Shown piece by piece: positions 42,627-54,375 of a stretch of DNA of 64,000 bases. A program made the position numbers and the translations under genes. The notes beneath the pieces were generated by a model. It was not told where the DNA came from. It saw only the letters and a list, made by a program, of their open reading frames with translations, and made no database searches. The stretch is from Deroplatys truncata (Eukaryota > Arthropoda > Insecta > Mantodea > Mantidae), in the NCBI GenBank assembly GCA_030765065.1, contig CM060986.1:72595573-72659572 (forward strand), given 5' to 3'. Positions within the stretch are counted from its first letter, which is position 1. Every line of letters starts with the position of its first letter.

Positions 42627-42780
42627 CCTTTATCGCACAGGTAAAGCCGCATACGCGGCTAGGTACTGTGGCGATTATATTCCGCCCAGGTGAACCTGGG
42701 CGACCTGTTCTCGATTGCTGGATTCCTGGATTGCTGGATGTTGGAAGTTTACGGAACATTTTGGAATAAAAACAACCTAA
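42627..42780. other. Structured GC-rich segment of unknown origin
   Basis: Contains AGCCGCATACGCGGCT (6-bp stem, 4-nt loop) and CCCAGGTGAACCTGGG (7-bp stem), followed by GGATTCCTGGATTGCTGGAT repeats and AATAAAA near 42765. It may be the true 3' end of the LINE or the tail of another element. Confidence 0.4.
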
Positions 42781-42970
42781 CAACGAAGCTGTGAAATGCG
42801 AAATTGGGGACACTATACAAATCTAAATCGGAAAGAGGCGAGCCAGAAACTGAAACAAATTTCGAATTTTATTAAGGACTTTTCATTTATACGACATCAT
42901 CCCAACTTTTCTCCCCCTATCTTTGTTTTGATTTGCTCGCCCGAACTAGGTTTCGAAATCGAGTATGATG

Positions 42971-43713
42971 TGCACATGGTGAGCGGAAAGTGCCATTATA
43001 CTGCTTTAACCCGCTTTTATGAAGCAAGGAAATGTGCAATCTATTATCGATAAGGCAATGAGGACTATTATCTGACTACAACGATAGTGATACCGGAAGC
43101 AATGCCCTACAATACTCGTTCAAAATGGCTGGTAAAGTTTTGGTCGATTCAAGTTCGTTTAGTGTGGAAAAGCGTTTGGTAGCTTCTGTGTGGGTCCACG
43201 AACGCCAAAACACCGGATAAGCAACGCAGGATTCCAGAACAACTTCGTGGTGCCTTTTGACAAAGCACCACCGTTACGTCCAACGTTGTTGCAGTGGGAG
43301 AAAAAGACTTCGCCACTGCGCAATGCAGTGGGCGACCGAGCACTCGAGTTGATGCTGTGGAAGCATCAATTATTTGAAAATGACCAAAGAGTGGAACAAT
43401 CTCCACTTCATTACCTTGGCCTCCAAGAAGTCCTGACCTCACCACACCTAATAATGCACTGTGGGGTATTTTGACAAGATGTGAGAAAACGCCGATACGT
43501 AAACGATGAGCAACTGAAAAACGCAGTTTGTGTGGCGTTTCAAACCACCACCCCTAATCTGCTGTTGTAGAAAAACAATCGGACATGGAGGTGCATTAAA
43601 TTATGCTACAAACATAGAAGAACCCACACACGTTTTGGACCCATAGGAGGTAAGCTGTACATAACTATATAGTTTCAAAGGTAGTGTAAAGGGACTTTCC
43701 GCTCAGCCCGTGT
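42971..43713 (+). mobile_element. Tc1/mariner-type element with decayed transposase (type 1)
   Basis: The ends are inverted: GTGAGCGGAAAGTGCC at 42979-42994 against GGGACTTTCCGCTCAG at 43691-43706. Length about 740 bp, too short for a full transposase. Exact ends and TA duplication are not certain. Confidence 0.7.
43125..43640 (+). pseudogene. Mariner-type transposase N-terminal fragment
   Basis: Starts ATG and reads FSVEKRLVASVWVHERQNTG, then a stop and frame change, then FDKAPPLRPTLLQWEKK, and later SPLHYLGLQEV. The pattern (a first helix-turn-helix, then a P.P...L..WEKKF..TGSV block, then S..YLGL) matches the N-terminal DNA-binding part of DDE_3 / IS630-Tc1-mariner transposases with a DUF4817-type head. 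A short C-terminal piece near 43580-43630 (TWRCIKLCYK, GG) may be the end of the same protein, the DDE core having been deleted. Confidence 0.7.
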
Positions 43714-43718
43714 ATATA

Positions 43719-44473
43719 CAGTGAGATCCAAAAAACTACGAACCGGCTGCGCGGTGTTTTTTCTGTCCGCATCCTCGGCTCTCGTTGCCGTCTGTCACTA
43801 TCATAGAAAGGCGCGGGTGAAACCATACACGTTTTTAAAACTACTTTTAAAGCCTTTTCTTACTCACTTTATGGAACTAGATGCTGAAACTGGCCACCGT
43901 CGTTGTCCATACCTTTTTGGCACCTCTTTAGGAAACTATCTTATCACTCGCCGTAGTTCACATTGAGAAATGCTGGCAATTTCCTCGCGTATATTTTGTT
44001 TTAATTCTTCCAGGGTGTGTGGGTTTGTCTTGTACACTTTATGTTTTAAGTTACCTCAGAGATAGAAATCGCAGGGGGTTAGGTCGGGGGACCGAGGGGG
44101 CCACAAATCTCTACTAATAATTCTGTCCACAAACACACTTTTAAATTGTTCTCATCGAAATATTGGCCGTATGAGCCTTGTTGAAAAAAGGCAAAACCAC
44201 GCTCTCTGTCTGTTAATTCTCTAAAAACAGGGGGCAAAATCGTATTCACGTATGCACGGCCTTCAACTATTGACTCGAAAAAAAAATACAATTTTCTCTA
44301 CTTACCAAGAATAAAGTTGGTAAGTAAAGCCTTTAAAGGTAGTTTTAAAAATGCTGTATGTTTTCATCCGCGCCTTTCTATGAAAGCGGCAGACGGCAAC
44401 GAGCACCGAGGACGCGAACAGGAAAAACACCGCGCAACCGGTTCGTAGTCTTTTGGCTCTGTGTGTGTGTGTG
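43719..44473 (-). mobile_element. Internally deleted mariner-type element with long inverted repeats (type 2, copy A)
   Basis: The left end CAGTGAGATCCAAAAAACTA and the right end (rc) AGAGCCAAAAGACTACGAAC lead into ~180-bp inverted arms that both contain AACTACGAACCGGCTGCG-type sequence. It is bordered by TA at 43717-43718 and by TA after a GT microsatellite that extends the right end. On the minus strand the interior reads WPPRSPDLTPCDFYL, stop, GNLKHKVYKTNPHTLEELKQ: the last third of a mariner-type DDE transposase. Confidence 0.8.
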
Positions 44474-45130
44474 TATATATATAAAAGTAGAGGCTTATTT
44501 TGAACCAATTTGTTATCCCCTAGGCCTATTTTTGTGTTGTGGTTGCCGGAAGCTAATTTATCATGTGCAGGAAACTGCTTTTCCAATGATCTGGAAAGGA
44601 AACAATAAAGATTAAGGATGATTACTGGGAGGTCCTGGAACATATGTGTTTGCGAGGATTAATGACGTGGCACACTGAGTGTTGTTTCAAGCCTGGACAA
44701 AGTATCGCCGTATACTTAACCTCCGACCCCTACTGGCTGAAATTTGAGACATTCACACGGGGTGATCACGTGAGTGCTGCTATGACAACACTACGGGCGG
44801 TCGGAAGGTTCCTCGTATCCCACGAAAGGAGCGAGGATATCTGGGTTTAAATCGCTCAATACGTGAGAGATTTTATGTGGATTATGGGATTTGCTGAGAC
44901 GGTAAACGATTTGAACAGGAGTGTCAATGCACCGCTATGAATAACATGTGGTGGCTTTCTTATCAAGGGAACAAATGGCAGTTCTTTTTTTAACCACACA
45001 GTACATAGCAATATGATCCTCCAGCAAAGTTTGTTTGTTCTTATGGTCATACCATTTATGTAAATCACGATGGAAAACTTCAATTTTTCTTACCTGTTTG
45101 TTCTACATTTTTAATTATTTAAAATTCTCT
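44474..45130. other. Intergenic, one small unexplained ORF
   Basis: At 44644-44850 a 68-codon plus-strand ORF (MCLRGLMTWHTECCFKPGQS...) stands in slightly GC-richer sequence. It resembles nothing I recognise and may be chance. Confidence 0.3.
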
Positions 45131-45135
45131 GCGCA

Positions 45136-45212
45136 CCATAGTTTTTAATTTAAATGCTTGAAAGTTTCAAGAGAGCTTCGGACAGTAACATTTCAAAAAT
45201 TAAAAACTATGG
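45136..45212. repeat. Small hairpin repeat
   Basis: CCATAGTTTTTAATTT at 45136-45151 is the exact reverse complement of AAATTAAAAACTATGG at 45197-45212, with further imperfect pairing inward. Probably a tiny MITE. Confidence 0.6.
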
Positions 45213-45339
45213 CGAAATTAAAAAAAAGTAGTTGAATAATGGAATTAAATATTTTTCACAATTCAATTCGGTAAAATAGAAAAACTGAGTAGCACGTTTA
45301 CAGACCAGGTTTGTCTCGCACACTCGAATTAATCAATGC

Positions 45340-45945
45340 ATACGTTTTTACTTTCCCTATTACTTATCTATGGTAAGTCGGGGAAGTACTGAATTCCACC
45401 CAAGAATTCTACACCGAGACTTTACCAGAAATACACGTTTTGAGGATCCTTGAATTACAAAAGCGTTCTAAAAAGGTCTGTGTATGTGTGAACAGCATAA
45501 CCCAGAAAGTCGGTTACAGACCAAACTTGGTATTTGCACCTTCCAAGGATGCGATACTAAGATTTTCCAAGAACTCCCAGCTCAAACTACCCTTTACCTG
45601 AAAAATTTTCGTTATTTATTTTCTCAAAAATGGCTCTAACGATTTTTATTAAAACACCGTCTGTTAATGTATTTTTACGACATACAAATATATATCTTGA
45701 ATTTTATGAGAATATTAGGTGAAGTCCTCTTCATTCTTTGCGACTTTTGTATAATTTTATTGGTAAATAATAAAAGACAAATCTTACTACATTTTACTAC
45801 ACACGCAACAGTAGACACATCTGCACAAAGTAGATCTTGTTAAAGCACACAGTGTGTAACAATTTTTTTTTATTTCCGATATATCATTTTTTATTGGTTT
45901 GATTTTTCAAATTTTTAAACTTTTTTCGAGTCAAGGAAAAGGTAC
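45340..45945 (-). mobile_element. Family R repeat, minus orientation, truncated
   Basis: Begins TTTTTACTTTCCCTATTACT, then GTACTGAATTCCACCCAAGA, AACAGCATAACCCAGAAAGT, CAAACTACCCTTTACCTGAA, AAAATGGCTCTAACGATTTT. It stops where the family T SINE begins. It could be the outer left part of the foldback at 46495-50640. Confidence 0.75.
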
Positions 45946-46190
45946 GGCCGAATGGAAGGCGTGCCCGAAAGCGGGTCAAAGCACCTCACGTAGGCCAGCC
46001 GACCCCCTTGTGCTTCTATTTGTCCTTATTCGTGGTAGAATAACCACCCCAGCATTGCCTAACGACCAGAGGAAAACCGCGAAAAACCCCATGACTAGAG
46101 TGGGCGGCCAACGGGAATCGAACCCGGGACCTCGCGAATGCGGGCTACAAACGTTACTAGGGCCTGAGCCATCCCGCTCCGTATTAGGAA
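45946..46190 (-). mobile_element. Family T tRNA-derived SINE, minus orientation
   Basis: GAGGAAAACCGCGAAAAACC, AGAGTGGGCGGCCAACGGGA and ATCGAACCCGGGACCTCGCG give, on the minus strand, a well-formed box B (GGTTCGATTCC-like, here GGGTTCGATTCCC) and GGCTCAGGCCC-like box A. Closely similar to 54240-54375. Confidence 0.75.
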
Positions 46191-46490
46191 TTGTTACTTC
46201 TGGTTTTATTTTAATGCGACGACTTTTGGAACCTTCTGCATCACGTGCACACGGTTGAGTAGATGAGCTTGTATTTCTCCGAGTTGGTTGACAAGGACTC
46301 CTTTGGGAGCAATACTCGAGGCAGGAAACATTCAGCTGGGAGGAAGGAAGGCGTCCGTCACTCATTGGAAAACGCACACATGCTTTACCTAGCCTACTTT
46401 AAAACATTCAGCTTTATCAAGAATTCTTGCTAATCTTCATAAAGAGTGCTGGTTACATCAGCTTCTTCTTCCTCCACATCAAGGAGTGTG
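46191..46490. other. Spacer, nothing recognised
   Basis: 300 bp of mixed composition between the SINE and the family R array. No feature identified. Confidence 0.4.
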
Positions 46491-46494
46491 TACT

Positions 46495-49400
46495 AAAAAA
46501 CCTGTATGCGTTACATTCACATGACGTTTAGACTATGTTTAGAAAGCTTATTTATCTGCTTTATTTTAATCGAGATAAACCGTTACAGAAATAGCTACAG
46601 TACACATTTCGTTATAGATATAAAGGAATAGCGATAGTCAATATTTTAGAACTGGACGCTATATGCTGGCCTTAAAAGTGCATACTTTTTCATGCAGTCG
46701 CGAGAAACAACTGAAAGTCCATAGGACTTTGGAAGAATGACAAAGTATTGAACAGTTCGAACCATTAATAACGGATATCTCGGAAAAGGCTGATTCCACA
46801 AAAAAGTTATTTGAAATGCATTGTGTCTTTAAGAGAACTACATTTTTGTGTAGTACGTTTGCGTCTTCGCTTAATGTACACAAATTATAGATTTTGTTAA
46901 ATTCCTTCCAAAAGAAGAGGACTTCAGATTAATTCCAGGAAATTCAATATATACATTTTAATTGTCATGTAAATATCTTTAATATATGCTATTTTAATCA
47001 AGATCGTTTGAGCCATTTTTGAAGAAATAAAAAAATTTCGAAAAATTTTTCATGCAAGGGAAAGCTGAGGATGTGGAAATTTTCTTGAAAATCTTCGTGC
47101 GCATCTTTGAAAGATACTGAACTTAAAAACCAAGTTTGGTATTCTTCAAATAACCCCCCACACACAAACGGACCTTTTTCTAAAAAATCTTATGTGTTAC
47201 ATTCACATGACTTTCTCTACCCTCTATTGCTTATTATTGGGTGTACAAATTATTCTTACGAAAGTTTATTTTTCTATCTACTCAATTTTGATGGAGATAA
47301 ACCTTTCTGGAAATAGTGCATTACACATTTCGTTATAGATACAAAGAGAATAGAGATAGTCGAAATGTTTTAGAATTGGACTCTATACGCTAGCCTTAAA
47401 ATTCCATACGCTTTCCATAACATCGCGAGAAACAACTGAAAAGCGACAGGACTTCAGTTAGTAAGTATTGAACAATTCGAACCATTAATATCTCGGAAAT
47501 GGCTGATGCCACAAAAAGTTTACGTGAAATAAATTGTGCGCTTTAAAGAGATCTGCATCTTTTGTGTAGTACGTTTTCGTCTATCGCATAACGTTTACCA
47601 GTAATAGAAAATTATACAAAATCCCTTCCGAATGAAAACTTCACAGGCTGTTACCAGAAAATCCAATACATAATTTTGTCATGTAAATATCTTTAATATA
47701 TGGTAATTTAATCATAATTGTGAGTCACTTTTTAGAAAATAAAAACTTTCGAATATGTTTCATGTAAAGTGTGATTTGGGGTGGAGTATTTTCTTGAAAA
47801 TCTTCGTGTCGCATTTTTGGAACGTACTGAACCTAAATACCAAGTTTGACTTTTCGTTTTTGAGTTCTGCTGTTCACAAGTCATGTGTTACATTCACATA
47901 ACTTTCTCCACCCTCTATCGCTTATTAGTGGGTACACATATTATTCTTACCAACGTTTATTTTCCTATCTACTTCATTTTAATCGAGATAAAGCTTTCTG
48001 GAAATAGCTACATTACACATTTCGTTATCGACACAAAGGGACAACCATTAATAACAGATATCTCGGAAATGCCTGATGCTACAAAAAAAATACGTGGAAT
48101 AAACTATGTGGTTTAAAGAGATCTACAACTTTTATGCAGTACGTTTTCGTCTATCGCTTAACGTTTACCAGTTATACAAGATTATACAAAATTCCTTCCG
48201 AATGAAGAGGACATCACAGGCTATTCCTAAAATATGCAAGATACACATTTTATTTGTCATGTAAATATCTTTATTTTAAACAGAATCATTAAAGTCATTT
48301 TTTAGAAAATCAAACATTTCAAAAAATGTTCCATGTAAAGGTAGTTTGGGATGGAGGAATTTTCTTGAAAATCTTTGTGCCGCAACTTTGAAAGGAACCA
48401 AAATACCAAGTTTGGTATTTATGACTCAAAAACAAAAAGTCGGATCAACACTAAACTTGGTATTTTAAGTTCAGTACCTTCCAAAGATGAGACACGAAGA
48501 TTTTCAAGAAAATCCTCCTATCCAGACTTCTCTTTACATGGAGAATTTTTCGAAAATTTTGATTTCTAAAAGTTGGCTCTAACGATTTTGATTAACATAC
48601 CATATATTAAAGATATGTACATGGCAAATAAAATGTATATCTTCAATTTTCTGGGAATGGCCTATGAAGTCCGCTTCATTTGGAAGAAATGTTATAATTT
48701 GTATAACTGGTAAATGTTAAGCGACAGACGAAAATGTACCACACAAAAAATGTAGATCTCTTTAAAACACACAATTTATTTAAAATAAGGTTTTTTTGTG
48801 GTATAAGCCATTTCTGAGAAATCCGTTATTAAATGTTCGAATTGTTCATTTCTTGGACATTCTCTTAAAGTTCTTTCAACATTCATTTGTTTCTCGCGGT
48901 TGCATGGAAACAGCAGTATGGAATTTTAAGCCCGGCATATAGCTCCCAGTTCTTAAACATTTGACTATCCGTGTTCCCTTTGTATCTATAACGAAATGCG
49001 TCATGTAGCTACTTCTGCAAAGGTTTATTTGGATTAAAATGTAGTAAATCGAAAAATAAGCTTGAATAAGAATAATTTGTATACCCGCTAATAAAATATA
49101 GAGGGTAGAGAAAGTCATGTAAATGTATCAATTCATATATTTGGAAACATGTCCGTGTGTGTGTCTGTGAACAGCATCATTCCAAAACGAAAAGTCGGAT
49201 AAATAGCAAACTTGGTATTTAGGTTCAGTATTTTTCAAAGATGCGACCCGAAGATTTTCAAGAAAATTCCCCTACCCCAGACTACCCTTTACATGAAACA
49301 TTTTCCGAAAGTTTTGTTTTCTCAAAAATGGCTCTAACGATTTTGATTAAAATATCATATGTTTAAGATATTTTCATGGCAAATTAGATTTCATATATCT

Positions 49401-50640
49401 TGAATTTTATGGTAATGTCTCCAAAAGTCCTCTTCATTCGGAATGACTTTTGCATAACTGGTAAACCGTAAGACACAAATTTTACTACACAAAAAATGTA
49501 ATCGCGTTAAAACACACAATTTATTTCACATATTTTTTTGTGGATTGAGCCATTTCCGAGATATTCCTTATTATTTGTTTGAATTTTCCAATACTTAAAC
49601 TTTTTCTAAATGAGAATTCGTTAATGTTTTTTTTTATGTCCTGTACATTCAAAGACAATGGAATGCTCCACATAGCAACCAGGTTTTAAAAGATTTAACT
49701 ATCGCTTAAAGCCTACAATATTCCCCTTGCACCTAGAAGAAAATTAGCGATAAAATAATTTCTGAAAATGTTTATGTCGATTAACATGAAGTAGATGAAG
49801 AATAAACGTTTTTAAAAATAGTTTGTACAAGATCAGAGAAAGTCATGTGAGTGCAGTACATCAGATTTTTAGAGAAAGGCCCTTGTGTGTGCCCGTCAAC
49901 AGCATAACTCAAGAACGAAAAGTCGGTTGAACACCAAACTAGTATTTAAGTTTACTGCCTTCTAAAGATGCGAACAGGATTTTCAAGAATCCCCCCCCCA
50001 TCAAACTACCCTTTACATGAAAGATTTTAGAAAATTTAAATTTTCTAAGAAATTGCTCGAACGGCTCTAACACTTTTGATTAAAACACCATATATAAAAT
50101 ATATTTATATGACAAATAAAATGTATATCTTGAATTTTCTGGGAATAGCCTGTGAAGTCCACTTCATTTGGAAGACATTTAGCATAATCTTGTATATCTG
50201 GTAAACGTTAAGCAACAGACGAAAACTTACTACACAAAAAAATGTAGATCTCTTTAAAACACACAATTGATTAAAATAAACTTTTTGTGGTATAAGCCTT
50301 TTCTGAGATATCCATTATTAAACTTTCGAATTGTTCATTTCTTGGTCATTCTTTTGAAGTCCTTTCAACATTCAGTTGTTTCTCGCGATTGCATGGAAAT
50401 AGTAGAGAATTTTAAGGCCAGAATATGCGTCCAGTTTTTAAACATTTGACATCGATGTTCTCTTTGTGTCTATAACGAGATGTGTAATGTAGTTATTTCT
50501 GAAAAGGTTTATTTGGATTAAAACGTAGTAGATAGAGAAATAAGCTTGTGTAAGAATAATTTGTATACCTACTAATAAACGATTGAGGTTATAGAAAGTC
50601 ATGTGAATGTATCACATTAAGGTTTTTTATTCAGGGGACC
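46495..50640. repeat. Family R foldback array: three plus copies followed by three minus copies
   Basis: Plus copies begin near 46495, 47178 and 47880, each with (T)GTGTTACATTCACATGAC or a close variant. Orientation flips at about 48420, inside the motif ACCAAGTTTGGTATTTATGA. Minus copies then end near 49120, 49860 and 50615, each with AGAAAGTCATGT(A/G)A(A/G)TG. Most copies lack the last ~100 bp of the family. After 50615 a plus-oriented 3'-terminal piece (TTTATTCAGGGGACC, GTATTTCCAGTGAA) follows. Non-coding. Confidence 0.8.
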
Positions 50641-51181
50641 TAAAAGCATGTATTTCCAGTGAAGATTTTCGGGTGGAATTCGGTAGGACTAAGGTTCGAA
50701 AGGCGTGTGTAGCCCATGAATTTCGTGAAGACTAAAATATGTCTCCAAAACTACGCCTGCCATACTTAACCATCTGTGCGGAAATACAAACACTGTTTAA
50801 CTTAAATGATCAAAATATTGTACTATTATGCTGTAGGAGTTGGTTACCTTACAACTTCCTGAAAGCAGCACATCTTTCAGTCATATACCTAAACCTCGAA
50901 ATGTTTTAAAAAAATAACCTTACCTTTTATTTTCAAGCTGTTATATTGAAAACTATACTGCTTGGCCAATCAGAGCACAAATTTGTGCAACTTTAGCCAT
51001 AGAATACAAGATACCTTATAACCTACTTATACTTCCAACGCATAATGTACAAATTTGCATCATTTGACCAATAAACAAAGTTCTGGACACTTACGCTTTA
51101 TATACAAATGGAAACTGTAAGCTACTCATCACTTTCAAATGCTACCCCATATCTTTATTTTAAACCCTTACTTATGGAATG
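50641..51181. other. Possible body of a non-autonomous Helitron
   Basis: AT-rich non-coding sequence leading to the Helitron-like 3' end. A 5' end starting with TC could not be set. Confidence 0.35.
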
Positions 51182-51211
51182 CATCCGTGCAATGACGGAT
51201 GGGACAGCTAG
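51182..51211 (+). mobile_element. Helitron-like 3' terminus
   Basis: Hairpin CATCCGT (51182-51188) / ACGGATG (51195-51201), then a 6-nt spacer and CTAG (51208-51211), followed by T. This is the layout of Helitron 3' ends (hairpin, short spacer, CTRR, host T). Confidence 0.55.
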
Positions 51212-51574
51212 TTTAGAATAGTTGAGAGAATTTTCTTGCAGACACGATGAAAACTAATATGACGTACAGTATACAATGCATGCTGAAAAAGATTTCGAAA
51301 AAACATTTATATTGAGAAAAAAAAACATGCAGTTAAACTCATATCCAAGGGCTTTGAGATACAACTACCAAACAATTTAAAAACATCAATTTTCACAAAG
51401 AAAGTATACGTCTAACTTAATATAGAGCTCGTTTAAAATAATTGAAAACTTTACAGTTTCAACCATTTTGTCTTAATATGAATGTATATTTTTAAGTTGA
51501 ACATTTATCACAGCTACACTGACCATGAAGATCTGGCTTCAAATTACTTGTCAGTAGAGCATATATTCATTATT

Positions 51575-51709
51575 ACTTTCTATGCTACCTATATATCAGT
51601 TAAGAGGAAATGTTATACTCCGCCCAAAATGCGATATCGAGCTTTCACAGAAATACATGTTTTGAGGACTCCTGAATCCAAAAAGAGCATTCTTAGAAAA
51701 AGAATCTAT

Positions 51710-51759
<50 letters not shown>

Positions 51760-52430
51760 TGAACGAGTGGTGTGAACAGCATTACTCGAAAACGAAAAGT
51801 CAGTTGCATACCAATTTTGGTACTTAGATTCAGCATCTACCAAGGATGCAACAGGGAGATTAAAAAAGAATTCCACCATCCCAAACTACTCTTTAAATGG
51901 ACATTTTTTTTTTTATATTTTTTACTTTCTCAAAATGGTTCTAACGATTTTGATTAAAATACATATATTTACATGAATATTAAAATGAATATTCTTAATT
52001 TCCTGGGAATAGCCTGTAAAGTCCTCTTCATTTGGAAGGAATTTTGTATAACGTTAAGAGATAACCTTTTTAAAACACACAATACGTATATTTCAAATAA
52101 CTATTTTTTGTGGCATCAACCATTTCCGAGATATCCGTTTTTATTGGTTTGTAATGCTCAATACTTCGTCTATTTTTAAAGTGCTGTCACTATTCAGTTG
52201 TTTCTCGCGATGTAATGGAAAGAGTATGGAATTTTAAAGCCAGCACTTAGGGATCCAATTTTAATCATCCGATTATCGATTTGGTTTGCTGCACCCCCTT
52301 GTACCTACAACGAAATGTGTAATGAAACTATTTCTGCAAATGTTTATCTAGATTATCATGAAGTAGATAGAAAAATAAGCATAAAATAAACGATCGTGGA
52401 AAAGTCACGTGAATGCAACACATTTTTTCT
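51575..52430 (-). mobile_element. Family R repeat, minus orientation, with expanded (GT)n
   Basis: Begins ATTACTTTCTATGCTACCTA, continues with GTTATACTCCGCCCAAAATG, TTCACAGAAATACATGTTTT, a ~46-bp (GT)n at 51712-51757 in the family's fixed microsatellite position, AACAGCATTACTCGAAAACG, and ends AAAGTCACGTGAATGCAACA. Confidence 0.85.
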
Positions 52431-53084
52431 TCTGTTTCGTACATAAGTCACTGTTGCAGGAAGAAGTTATACAGAAAAGACTTAGATAAACAGTGTGGTG
52501 TATACAACGTAGTGTAACACGCGCAAGTATCCTAGAAGCCCTGTCCTAAGTATCTCAGTTTTAGTTGAATGTTCAAGAGTAAACGGAAACTTCCCTTGTA
52601 TAAACAGACGGGCCATTCTCTTTGGTTTAGACTGGTTTTAACTTTCTTTACCCAAACCACAGCTCAAGAGTCTTTTTATGTAGTTTTTCTAGACGTATGC
52701 CCTTGATTTATGGCTCGTTAAATCTTACGACTAAGTCACTTGTAGCTTTTCTTTAAATGCACCGCTAGGAAAGTGACACACCATTAGAGAAAATGTTGAA
52801 GCAAATCTGCACGAGCTCAGAAATGATTAAAGATGTGGACTATATTTTCACTTTGATATATTAGTAATAAAACTCAAGATAAGGGTTGTTGTAAGTTGTC
52901 AACATATTTTTTTATTTTACGGGGTACACTCAAAGAAAAAAAATCGTTCTGCAGCAATCACAAGAGTTTCTTTAAACAATTTTTTTCATGCTCTGATTCC
53001 AAAAATTATTCATATAAATCTATTTTATATTTGTTTCCTGCTACTCAGTATAGGATAGGATAGCACAAGTTCACGGAGGGGACA
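52431..53084. other. Intergenic, nothing recognised
   Basis: No gene or bounded repeat seen. Confidence 0.4.
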
Positions 53085-54375
53085 TCTAACACCTCGACCC
53101 CCAATCGATCTTTTGTGCTTACACCCCTGGCAGGAACACATGGGTGAAGGAGCCGCAGGAGACATGTGGGCTACAGAACGAGGTCGGCGCAAGTCGACAG
53201 AGACGCGCAGAGTTCCCTAACAGTTCCAGGCTACGGGAGGATCGCTCGGATACCACCTACAGGGTGAGCCAAAAAACTACGAACCGGCTGCGCGGTGTTT
53301 TTTCCTGTCCGTGTCCTCGGCGCTCGCTGCCGTCTGCCGCTATCATACAAAGGCGCGGATGAAACCATTCAACATTTTTAAAACTACTTTTAAAGGCTTT
53401 ACTTAACAACTTTATGAAAGGAGATGCTGAAACTGGCCACCGTTGTTGTCCATAAATTTTTGGCACCTCTTTAGGAAACTATCCATCACTCACCGTAGTT
53501 CACGTTGAGAATTGCTGGCAATTTCCTGGCGGATATTTTGTTTTAATTCTTCCAGGCATGTAGTTTGTCTTGTATACTTTGTTTTAAGTTACCCCAGAGA
53601 TAGAAATCGCAGAGGTTTAGGTCGGGGTACCGAGGGGGCCACAAATTTCTACTAATTCTGTCCTCAAACACACTTTCAATTTTTCTCATCGAATTATTGG
53701 CCGTATAAGCTGTTGCAGAGTCTTGTTGAAAAAAGGCAAATTCACCTTCCCTGTCTGTTAATTCTCTAAAAACAAGGGGTGGTCAAAATTGTATTCACAT
53801 ATGTACGGGTTTCAACTGCTGACTCGAAAAAAATTGGCGAGTGATGGATAGTTTCCTAAAGACGTGTCAAAAATGTATGGACAACGACGATGGTCAACTT
53901 CAGTATCTCCTTTCATAAAGTTGGTAAGCAAAGCGTTTAAAAGTAGTTTTAAAAATGTATGGTTTCATCCGCGCCTTTCTATGATAACGGTAGACGGCCG
54001 AGGACGCGGACAGGAAAAACGCCGCCCAGGCGGTTTGTAGTTTTTTGGGCTCTTCCTGTAGTAGGACCGGGGAAACACGACCCAGCAGTGGCAGCTCAGC
54101 ACGCTTCCCTCTAGCGGGATTGAGAAGAAGTTCAATCGCAGGCCTCTGCGCCATCTGCCCGACACCGACTGAATACAGCCCTGGAGTCAACCTGAAACAT
54201 GAAAGGGAAATGAAATGAGAGGAAATCTGTGGTAGAATACAGCACTCCAGCGTTCTCCTTTGTCAACCAGGGAAAACCACGAAAAACGCATGGTCAGAGT
54301 GGACGGCCACCGGAATCGAACCCGGGACCTCCCGAATGCGAGCCTTACCGTTATCACAGAGCCATCTCGATCGGT
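53085..54375 (-). mobile_element. Family T tRNA-derived SINE, minus orientation, split by a mariner element
   Basis: The two parts 53085-53259 and 54059-54375 together match the copy at 28650-29130 (CAGGAGACATGTGGGCTACA, TCCCTAACAGTTCCAGGCTA; then CAACCTGAAACATGAAAGGG, GGGAAAACCACGAAAAACGC, AGAGTGGACGGCCACCGGAA). On the minus strand the tRNA-like head has box A-like GATGGCTCTGTGATAACGGT and box B GGGTTCGATTCCGG. Confidence 0.8.
53260..54058 (-). mobile_element. Internally deleted mariner-type element with long inverted repeats (type 2, copy B)
   Basis: Bounded by TA at 53258-53259 and 54059-54060. Inverted arms of ~220 bp start CAGGGTGAGCCAAAAAACTA and (rc) CAGGAAGAGCCCAAAAAACT. The minus strand interior reads WPPRYPDLNLCDFYLWGNLK, the catalytic-Asp end of a mariner-type DDE domain, without the earlier catalytic residues. 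It matches copy A (43719-44473) in layout. It sits inside the family T SINE, so it is younger than that SINE. Confidence 0.88.

Larger units (their letters stand above)
37235..42640 (+). mobile_element. Near-complete Jockey-like non-LTR retrotransposon
   Basis: A 5.4-kb GC-rich block in AT-rich surroundings: 5' UTR (about 37235-37866), ORF1 (gag-like), overlapping ORF2 (endonuclease + RT), and a 3' UTR with 5S-rRNA-like sequence. The domain order, absence of RNase H and ORF sizes fit the Jockey clade. The exact ends and a target duplication could not be fixed; the 3' end lies somewhere between about 42590 and 42640. The contrast in base composition with the flanks suggests a recent arrival. 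Confidence 0.9.
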
